Made by a program: the position numbers and the translations under genes. From assembly GCA_945897365.1 (NCBI GenBank), contig CAMDFD010000034.1:1-20102 (forward strand): a stretch of 20,102 nt of DNA. Reading direction: 5' to 3'. The notes beneath the pieces were generated by a model. The model did not search any database. It was not told the origin of the DNA and saw nothing but the letters and a program-made list of their open reading frames with translations. This document shows positions 14,352 to 20,102 of this stretch, piece by piece. Every line of letters begins with the position of its first letter. Positions within the stretch are counted from its first letter, which is position 1. The stretch comes from Bordetella parapertussis. Its GTDB lineage: Bacteria; Pseudomonadota; Gammaproteobacteria; Burkholderiales; Burkholderiaceae_B.

Positions 14352-15410
14352 CTAAGACTGCGTCTGCAACCGCTCCAGCACCTCAGCAAAACGCTGAACT
14401 GTTTGCTCCCAAGTTGGCTGCTGCATCGCTGCACGTTTCGCGCCTTGAGAGAGGCGCTCACGCAACGCCTTGTCCTGCATCACTTCACGCAAAGCCTGCG
14501 TCAGACGCTGCACATCACCTGGGGGCACGAGCACACCTGCCTCTTGGGGTACGGTATCGGGGATCGCACCACCCGTTGTGCCAATGACAGGCAAACCGCG
14601 CGCCAACGCCTCGGCATAGGCCATCCCATACCCTTCAAAAAACGAAGCCAACACAAACACATCCGCACTTTGATAAAGTGCCTCTAATTCTGTGTCATTG
14701 ACCGCGCCGAGCGTCCGGACGCGTTGCTGAAAACCAAAACGCTCAATATCACAAGCAAGCTGCACAGGCGCCTTGTCATCACGCATCAGATCACCCGCGA
14801 TTGTCAGAGTCCAGGGCAGTGCCGAAAGAGGTTGCAAGGCTGCGAGCAACACGTCAAAGCCCTTGCGGGGCGTGACCGAACCCACCGACACTAGATGCAA
14901 GGTCTCAGAACCGCTCCCCTGAGCGAGTGCAGCACGCGCAGTCCCTGGACGGACAACATCAATCGACGTAGCAGCAACCGCAAAGAATTGCTCCAAATCT
15001 CTTGCAGTCGAAGGCCCAGTCACGATTACCTGTCTGACGTGACTGAGAGCCCGCGTCTCGCTGAGTCGAAAAGCTTCGGCTTGTAGTGGATGTATACCCG
15101 TCTCAAAGGCCAAAGGGTGATGCACCAAAGCAACTACCGGATGATGCTGCGACAAGTCCGCGACCGCCTCAGGTAAAACACCTGAGGCGAGACCATCGAT
15201 CACAACGAGTATTCCTGCAGGCACCGCTTGCAAAAGCATAGCAGCGCGCGCGATGGTTTCCTCACTAGGATGGGGAAAGCCAACGCCTAAACTCAGCAGG
15301 TCGACCTGCCAGCCCAAGCTCTGCAAACCCTCGATGATGCGACGATCGTAGATATAACCCCCCGTCGGTGTTTCAAGCTCACCGGGAAAGGCAAAGACCA
15401 GTCGTTTCAT
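14352..15410 (-). CDS. GT4-family glycosyltransferase
   Basis: A 352-residue GT-B fold, retaining glycosyltransferase. The N-terminal acceptor domain has FPGELETPTGGYIYDRRI and VALVHHPLAFETG. The donor domain begins SVGSVTPRKGFDVLLAAL (K183) and includes the E-x7-E motif E259 to E267 in FFEGYGMAYAEALARGLP, then GGAIPDTVP and LVPPGD. No membrane segment or signal is seen. It starts at ATG 15410, 3 bp after the stop of the PTPS-like gene and with no separate ribosome-binding site, so it is probably translated by coupling. A GT inside a set of pterin/riboflavin-type genes suggests glycosylation of their product; cyanobacteria are known to glucosylate pterins. Acceptor and sugar are unknown. Confidence 0.85.
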   Translation of the reverse strand: MKRLVFAFPGELETPTGGYIYDRRIIEGLQSLGWQVDLLSLGVGFPHPSEETIARAAMLLQAVPAGILVVIDGLASGVLPEAVADLSQHHPVVALVHHPLAFETGIHPLQAEAFRLSETRALSHVRQVIVTGPSTARDLEQFFAVAATSIDVVRPGTARAALAQGSGSETLHLVSVGSVTPRKGFDVLLAALQPLSALPWTLTIAGDLMRDDKAPVQLACDIERFGFQQRVRTLGAVNDTELEALYQSADVFVLASFFEGYGMAYAEALARGLPVIGTTGGAIPDTVPQEAGVLVPPGDVQRLTQALREVMQDKALRERLSQGAKRAAMQQPTWEQTVQRFAEVLERLQTQS

Positions 15411-15413
15411 GTT

Positions 15414-15815
15414 TTAGTGAATCGCGGCTTCGTACCAAGCACGGGCCACATGGGACTCGGAAATCGTCACACGGATGGCATGCAACTCTTTGCCATCTCG
15501 TCCGAGGCCGTCACTTCGCGCGGCCTTGGCCAATTGATCAAAAATATATTTTGTCAGAAACTCAGTAGTGGTGTTGATCCCCTTGAACTCAGGGCGCTCG
15601 TCAAGATTGCTGTAGTTCAAGGGTTTGAGCGTGGCCTTGAGGACATCGAGTGCACGGCCGATATCGATCACGATGCCGTTGGGATCGAGCTCTTTAGAAA
15701 TAAATGCTGCATCGACCACGAAGGTCGCGCCGTGCAATGCCTGCGCAGGTCCAAAAACGTCTCCGCGAAACGAATGGGCAATCATGATGTGGTCACGGAC
15801 TTCGACTGTAAACAC
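15414..15815 (-). CDS. 6-pyruvoyl-tetrahydropterin synthase/QueD-like protein with altered active site
   Basis: A 133-residue protein of the T-fold PTPS/QueD family, with normal length for the family. Recognisable are EVRDHIMIAHSF (H14), ALHGATF (H28), GIVIDIGRALDVLK, LKPLNYSNLDE and the C-terminal ISESHVARAWYE with the pterin-anchoring Glu (E120). Compared with E. coli QueD, the catalytic Cys position is Ala24, the third zinc-ligand His is Ala30 (HGA instead of HGH) and the Asp-His pair is Asn67-Tyr68. Normal PTPS or carboxy-tetrahydropterin synthase chemistry is therefore doubtful. GTG 15815 has a strong AAGGAG 5 nt upstream. It sits 38 bp after the MDR gene and 3 bp before the glycosyltransferase. 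Confidence 0.85.
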   Translation of the reverse strand: MFTVEVRDHIMIAHSFRGDVFGPAQALHGATFVVDAAFISKELDPNGIVIDIGRALDVLKATLKPLNYSNLDERPEFKGINTTTEFLTKYIFDQLAKAARSDGLGRDGKELHAIRVTISESHVARAWYEAAIH

Positions 15816-15853
15816 GGCAACTCCTTAGGAAAAAATGGATCAAAAAGATGAAA

Positions 15854-16855
15854 TCAAGGGTAACGGATCAGCTGACAAAGCACGGTGCTCTGACGGCCTA
15901 AAATTTCAGGTAAGCGTGCAGGTAAACTTGCGAAATCCACCGCGGGAGCCAGCAGTACATCGAGTCGCGCGTCCTGAAGCATCTTCAAGGCAGCGCTCAG
16001 GCGACGACGGTAAGTCCAGCGTGGCCGACGAGAAGCCGAAATATGACCGACCTGGCTGGATTGCAGTCTAAGCTGTCGACTATGAAAAGCGCCCCCCAGC
16101 GCAACGTTGACAACGCCAGAGCCATACCAGCTGAGTTCCAGAACGGTCGCCTCTTCGCCGGCACAAGCCAGCGACGTCGCGAGTCCGGCGGGATTGGCGC
16201 TGCAATGGATCACTACATCGCACTCGAGAGGAGCGGCTTCAGGCGGCGCAAAACTCACACCCAAGGCCTCAGCGATCCCGGCTCGCTCAGGGTTGACATC
16301 CACCAACGTCACTTCAGCACCTGGAAAATGTCCGCACAAATAGGCGACCAAGCAACCGACAACACCAGCGCCCACCACCACAATACGGTCACCTGGACCG
16401 GGGGCTGCATCCCAAACGGCATTAAGCGCGGTTTCCATATTGGCCGCCAATACGGCGCGGGATGCTTCCACACCCTCTGGAACAAGCATCACGGCGCTCG
16501 GTTCTGCCTGAAATACGGTCTGGTGGGGCATGAGGCTAAATACGAGTTTTCCCAAAAGAGAATCAGGTCCTGCTTCGACACGTCCCACGTTCGAATAGCC
16601 ATACTTTACGGGAAAGGGAAAGGCGCCACCCATAAATGGGGCGCGCATCCGAGCGAACTCGCTCTCGGGAACCTGTCCGCGATAAACAAGTGACTCTGTT
16701 CCTCGGCTCAAGGCTCCAAATACCGACCGCACTTGAAGGGTCTCACCTGTCAAGCCGGCAAGCGTCTCCTCGCGTAACTCCGAACGCTCAGGTCCGACAT
16801 ACCAAAGCGCCTGAGCGCTAGTCGACACAGCTAAAGGGGGTTGATCTCTCACCAC
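15854..16855 (-). CDS. Medium-chain dehydrogenase/reductase (MDR) family protein lacking classical zinc ligands
   Basis: A 333-residue NAD(P)-dependent oxidoreductase. The N-terminal GroES-like domain reads GALSRGTESLVYRGQVP, then FPFPVKYGYSNVGRV and LVFSLMPHQTVF. This pattern resembles the BchC-type subgroup of MDR proteins more than ordinary alcohol dehydrogenases. The nucleotide-binding domain has VVVGAGVVGCLVA (162-167) with an acidic VDVNPE strand end, favouring NAD. The usual catalytic zinc Cys and His positions are Ser50 and Tyr87, and the four-Cys structural zinc loop is absent. GTG 16855 has AGGA 7 nt upstream. It is first in the MDR-PTPS-GT operon and divergent from opgH. No other photosynthesis gene is present, so it is not called bchC. 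Confidence 0.8.
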   Translation of the reverse strand: MVRDQPPLAVSTSAQALWYVGPERSELREETLAGLTGETLQVRSVFGALSRGTESLVYRGQVPESEFARMRAPFMGGAFPFPVKYGYSNVGRVEAGPDSLLGKLVFSLMPHQTVFQAEPSAVMLVPEGVEASRAVLAANMETALNAVWDAAPGPGDRIVVVGAGVVGCLVAYLCGHFPGAEVTLVDVNPERAGIAEALGVSFAPPEAAPLECDVVIHCSANPAGLATSLACAGEEATVLELSWYGSGVVNVALGGAFHSRQLRLQSSQVGHISASRRPRWTYRRRLSAALKMLQDARLDVLLAPAVDFASLPARLPEILGRQSTVLCQLIRYP

Positions 16856-16894
16856 GCATGAGTCCTAGGTTTTAAATGTAAACAATCCGCTCTG

Positions 16895-16929
16895 ACTTAT
16901 ACTAATAGAGCATTTCGCAGAGTATAAGT
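16895..16929. promoter_or_regulatory. Perfect 9-bp inverted repeat in the MDR/opgH divergent promoter region
   Basis: ACTTATACT (16895-16903) and AGTATAAGT (16921-16929) are exact reverse complements separated by 17 bp. Each arm contains TATACT, a good -10 hexamer, one on each strand. The site may thus be a pair of overlapping divergent promoters, a dimeric operator, or both, coordinating the MDR-PTPS-GT operon with the OpgH-ABC operon. The whole interval is 92 bp (16856-16947). Confidence 0.5.
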
Positions 16930-16947
16930 GAGCCAGAGGCCATCCCC

Positions 16948-18705
16948 TTGAAAACCTTTATGAATAACCCTTCTGCGCGTGCGATCTCCGCACGCCGCAG
17001 CCTTTTTTGTTTGCTTTCAGTCAGTTCAGCTTTATTCATGCTTTGGCTCATGCATGAAGCCCTCTCCCCCCAAGTACCAACAGCGTTGTACATCGCACTC
17101 CTGATCATGCAGGGGGTGACTTTACCTTGGATGGTGGTGGGCTTCTGGAATGGTTTGATTGGCCTCTTGTTGTACCAACTTTCGACTGGACCCACCGCTG
17201 CTGTCTTGCCGCGGGAAATGGACATCTCAGGGACTGAACCCCTAACAAGCTCCACGGCTATTTTGTTGAGTATTCGCAATGAAACGCCCGAACGCATCGA
17301 ACGCAATCTTGAATCGATGCTCCACGGTCTCGCACAACCCGGGATTGGCGAACACTTTCATCTCTACATCTTGAGCGATACCAATGACCATGTGATTGCC
17401 GCACAAGAGCAAGCCTGTTTCGACGCCATGCAGCAACGCTGGAGTTCATGTATCGCGATCACCTATCGCTGCCGTACGGACAACATAGGGTACAAAGCAG
17501 GAAACATCGCAGACTTTTGTAAACGTTGGGGCACCCAGCACGATTTTGCACTAACGCTCGATGTGGACAGCTTCATGACGAGCGATTCCATGTTGCGCTT
17601 AGTGCGTATGATGCAAGCCAGTCCTCGTCTCGGGATCTTACAAGGTCTAGTCGTTGGACTACCTTCGACCAGTGCGTTTACCAGACTGTTCCAATTTGGC
17701 ATGCGTCTGGGCATGCGGTCCTACACGATGGGTTCGGCTTTGTGGCAGTATGACTGCGGCCCTTATTGGGGACACAACGCCGTGATTCGCCTCGCTCCTT
17801 TTATCGAGCACTGCGAGATGCCCCTACTCCCAACGCGTGATGGTTCGACACGTCATATTTTGAGTCATGATTTAGTCGAAGCCGTGCTTATGCGGCGCGC
17901 CGGTTTTGAGGTGCGCGTCTTTCCTCAAGAGGATGAGAGCTGGGAAGAAAATCCGCCGACACTGACCGAGTTCATTCGTCGCGATCTACGATGGTGCGAA
18001 GGCAATTTGCAATACATTCATTTGCTAACCTTGCCCGGACTCAAGCTGATGAATCGTTACCAACTGGCTCAGGCGATTTTAATGTTCTTGGGTTCAGCTG
18101 CCTGGATCGCCATGCTGGTGCTTGGAACACTTGCGCTCAGTCTGCATACGAACGCTGCAGACTTTGCTCAAAGCACAGCGTCACTCACATTGTTGATCTG
18201 TACACTCTTGATGTGGTATCAACCAAAAATCGCAGGCGCTTTGGATGTCCTACTGCGTCCAGAAGAACGCGCGCGCTTTGGTGGTGGCTGGCGCTTTGCG
18301 TTAAATCTGAGCTTGGAGATGCTTTTCTCAATCTTGATGAATCCCATCTCTTGGTTGAATCAGACCATCTTTATGACAGGTCTGCTCTTCGGCAAAAAAG
18401 CGGGTTGGACAGCCCAGGCCAGAGACGATCACACCATTCCATTGTCGGTTGCAATCAAACAATTTTGGCCGCATACACTGTTGGGTCTGATACTGTCAGG
18501 ACTTCTACTTGTCACCCACCCTGCAGTTCTGCCCTTCGCTCTGATATTTTTTAGTGGTCTGCTGCTCGCCATACCCCTTGCGGTCTTAACCTCACAACCT
18601 TGGCTAGGGCGGTGGATGATTTCACATCGCCTACTTTCCTTACCCGAGGAAATCAATCCGCCCGAAGCTTTAAACGCACTCCTTAAGTCCTCTGAGCGCT
18701 CATGA
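16948..18705 (+). CDS. opgH: OpgH/MdoH-type glucan glucosyltransferase, short form
   Basis: A 585-residue inner-membrane GT2 glucosyltransferase of the type that makes the beta-1,2-linked backbone of osmoregulated periplasmic glucans. There are two N-terminal membrane helices (about 22-37 and 45-78), then a cytoplasmic catalytic domain: SDTND (143-147), DVDS (205-208), WGHNAVIR, LSHDLVEAVLMRRAGFEVRV (HD at 307-308), EENPPTL and RRDLRWCEGN (344-352). Several C-terminal helices follow. E. coli OpgH has 847 residues; the long N-terminal cytoplasmic region and part of the C-terminus are missing here. The TTG at 16948 has AGAGG 8 nt upstream; ATG 16960 is the alternative start. No opgG is adjacent. 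It overlaps the ABC exporter gene by ATGA. Confidence 0.88.
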   Translation: MKTFMNNPSARAISARRSLFCLLSVSSALFMLWLMHEALSPQVPTALYIALLIMQGVTLPWMVVGFWNGLIGLLLYQLSTGPTAAVLPREMDISGTEPLTSSTAILLSIRNETPERIERNLESMLHGLAQPGIGEHFHLYILSDTNDHVIAAQEQACFDAMQQRWSSCIAITYRCRTDNIGYKAGNIADFCKRWGTQHDFALTLDVDSFMTSDSMLRLVRMMQASPRLGILQGLVVGLPSTSAFTRLFQFGMRLGMRSYTMGSALWQYDCGPYWGHNAVIRLAPFIEHCEMPLLPTRDGSTRHILSHDLVEAVLMRRAGFEVRVFPQEDESWEENPPTLTEFIRRDLRWCEGNLQYIHLLTLPGLKLMNRYQLAQAILMFLGSAAWIAMLVLGTLALSLHTNAADFAQSTASLTLLICTLLMWYQPKIAGALDVLLRPEERARFGGGWRFALNLSLEMLFSILMNPISWLNQTIFMTGLLFGKKAGWTAQARDDHTIPLSVAIKQFWPHTLLGLILSGLLLVTHPAVLPFALIFFSGLLLAIPLAVLTSQPWLGRWMISHRLLSLPEEINPPEALNALLKSSERS

Positions 18706-20102
18706 AATTTATACGCCTGTACTTGCGGGTGCTCGACAAACTGGGCTCGGATCGACGACTCGGCTGGATGCTGGCCTTGGCCAACGTCATGCTCGCCATG
18801 GCGCTTTTTGCGGAGCCGGTTCTTTTCGGGCGTGTGATCGACACGCTGTCTTCAATCCCCAGCGATCAACCAGCCGCAATTTGGGCGGGCGTCTGGCCTC
18901 TGTTATTGCTGTGGACTGGCTTTGGTTTATTCACCATTTTGTGCTCAACGCTGGTCGCGCTTTTTTCTGATCGTCTTGCCCATCGTAGGCGTCACGCAAT
19001 ATTCGGCGAGTATTTTGAACACGTGCTTCACCTGCCCCTTGCGCAACAGTCACGCACGCATTCCGGTAGGCTCATGAAAATCATGCTGCAAGGCACGGAC
19101 ACACTGTGGTGGCTCTGGTTGAGTTTTTTCAGAGAGCACCTGGCGGCCTTTGTGTCCTTGGTCGTGTTGGTGCCGCTCGCGCTCTATATCAACTGGCGTC
19201 TGGCTCTCGTATTGATTGTCTTGTGTCTGTTGTTTGGTGTGCTGACTCATTTCATCTTGAGAAAAACCCAAAAACTACAACAACAAGTCGAGAGCCATCA
19301 TTCTGATTTAGCAGAGCTTGCATCAGATACGTTGGGTAATATCGCGCTTGTGCAAAGTTTTTCGCGCATTCAAACTGAAGTTAAAGCGTTGCATACGATT
19401 AGTCAACGCGTACTTGGTGCTCAACTTCCGGTTTTGTCGTGGTGGGCACTCGTCACAGTATTAACTCGCTCGGCCACGACTCTAAGCATTTTGTGTATTG
19501 TCATTTTAGGTGCATGGCTCTATACCAAATCACTCATCACGATCGGCGAGATCGTGACGTTTATTGCCTTTGCCGGCATGGTGATTAGTCGTCTCGAACA
19601 GATCGTGGCATTTGCCAACAAACTCGCGATGGACGCACCGCGATTAAAAGAGTTTTTTAGCGTACTCGATACTGCGCCTGAGATTCTGGATGCGCCCAAC
19701 GCGATTGATCCTGGTCGTTGCGAGGGGAACATCGAATTTCACAACGTGAGTTTTTCTTATGATGGCAAACGATCCGCGGTCGACAAACTTAGCTTCAAGG
19801 TTGCGCCTGGTCAAACGCTGGCCTTAGTCGGCACCACCGGCGCTGGAAAATCCACCGCACTCAGTCTCCTTTATCGCGCCTTTGACCCCCAGTCTGGCAC
19901 GATTACGATCGACGGTCAGGATATACGATCGTTTCAGCTGACTGCGTTACGACGCAACATCGGCGTTGTCTTTCAGGAGCCTCTACTCTTTAATCGCTCG
20001 ATCGCGGAAAACCTTCGTGTCGGCTCCCCAGAGGCGACCGAGCCCGACCTCAGACAAGCCTGCGCACGCGCTCAAGCCTTAGACTTTATTCTGAAACAAC
20101 CC
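18702..20102 (+). CDS. NdvA/ChvA-like glucan ABC exporter (fused permease-ATPase), 3' end outside window
   Basis: An open frame of 467 codons runs from ATG 18702 to the window edge without a stop. It begins with a type-1 exporter membrane domain (about 1-310, six helices expected) containing ANVMLAMALFAEPVLFGRVID, typical of the cyclic-glucan exporters ChvA/NdvA. The nucleotide-binding domain starts near 340, with Walker A GTTGAGKST at 377-385 and the Q-loop VVFQEPLLFNRSIAENL (Q425). The ABC signature, Walker B and H-loop lie beyond the window. It overlaps the opgH stop by 4 bp, which suggests it exports the product of that enzyme or a linked polymer. Homologues also include lipid-flippase-like exporters, so the substrate is inferred. 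Confidence 0.85.
   Translation, partial: MKFIRLYLRVLDKLGSDRRLGWMLALANVMLAMALFAEPVLFGRVIDTLSSIPSDQPAAIWAGVWPLLLLWTGFGLFTILCSTLVALFSDRLAHRRRHAIFGEYFEHVLHLPLAQQSRTHSGRLMKIMLQGTDTLWWLWLSFFREHLAAFVSLVVLVPLALYINWRLALVLIVLCLLFGVLTHFILRKTQKLQQQVESHHSDLAELASDTLGNIALVQSFSRIQTEVKALHTISQRVLGAQLPVLSWWALVTVLTRSATTLSILCIVILGAWLYTKSLITIGEIVTFIAFAGMVISRLEQIVAFANKLAMDAPRLKEFFSVLDTAPEILDAPNAIDPGRCEGNIEFHNVSFSYDGKRSAVDKLSFKVAPGQTLALVGTTGAGKSTALSLLYRAFDPQSGTITIDGQDIRSFQLTALRRNIGVVFQEPLLFNRSIAENLRVGSPEATEPDLRQACARAQALDFILKQP

Noticed and set aside
16043..16693. A 216-codon + strand frame opposite the MDR gene
   Set aside because: It is antisense to a well-supported dehydrogenase, with low-complexity composition and no motif.
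15854..16855. Calling the MDR gene bchC (bacteriochlorophyll synthesis)
   Set aside because: The resemblance is at subfamily level only, and no other photosynthesis gene is in the window.
17991..18554. A 187-codon open frame on the + strand inside opgH
   Set aside because: It overlaps the conserved RRDLRW region and membrane helices of OpgH in another frame and has no recognisable domain.

Overview
The window looks like a chromosomal segment of a betaproteobacterium, most likely Burkholderiales and perhaps Alcaligenaceae-like. The reasons are the end of a Bug-type (tripartite tricarboxylate transporter) receptor at the left edge, the dnaQ-rnhA-methyltransferase-gloB-mltD core block, moderate G+C (low-to-mid 50s % by eye), and dense gene packing with ATGA-type overlaps. 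I see no tRNA, rRNA, insertion sequence, phage gene or CRISPR array. Every complete gene appears intact, with no frameshift. The genus call is inference only.

Left part (1-6.3 kb): a Bug receptor tail and an enolase-superfamily dehydratase/racemase on the + strand meet a leftward block of dnaQ, rnhA and a YafS-like methyltransferase. Divergent from that block, and only 23 bp away, is gloB-mltD, followed by fabI. The mltD/gloB/yafS/rnhA/dnaQ neighbourhood is also found in E. coli, so this is old housekeeping synteny.

Middle part (6.3-12.3 kb): a leftward operon encodes a SulP anion transporter, a CYTH-like (triphosphate-tunnel) protein and two half-length ChrA-type chromate transporters, the last three joined by ATGA overlaps. 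A single rightward amidase gene follows. It converges with a small lipoprotein gene, which is the second gene of a leftward ribA unit.

Right part (12.3-20.1 kb): this is the most interesting region. A RibA (GTP cyclohydrolase II) with a degenerate RibB-like N-terminal domain diverges from a stand-alone RibD-type reductase. Converging on the latter is a three-gene operon: a zinc-ligand-poor MDR dehydrogenase, a 6-pyruvoyl-tetrahydropterin-synthase-like protein lacking the usual catalytic residues, and a GT4 glycosyltransferase. Together these look like a dedicated pathway making a GTP-derived, possibly glycosylated, pteridine- or pyrimidine-type compound rather than ordinary riboflavin synthesis. 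The end product is unknown to me.

Divergent from the MDR gene, across a 92-bp interval holding a perfect 9-bp inverted repeat (ACTTATACT/AGTATAAGT), lies an operon of a short OpgH-type glucan glucosyltransferase and an NdvA/ChvA-type glucan ABC exporter, the latter cut off by the window end. No opgG is adjacent, so this may be a hybrid periplasmic-glucan system.
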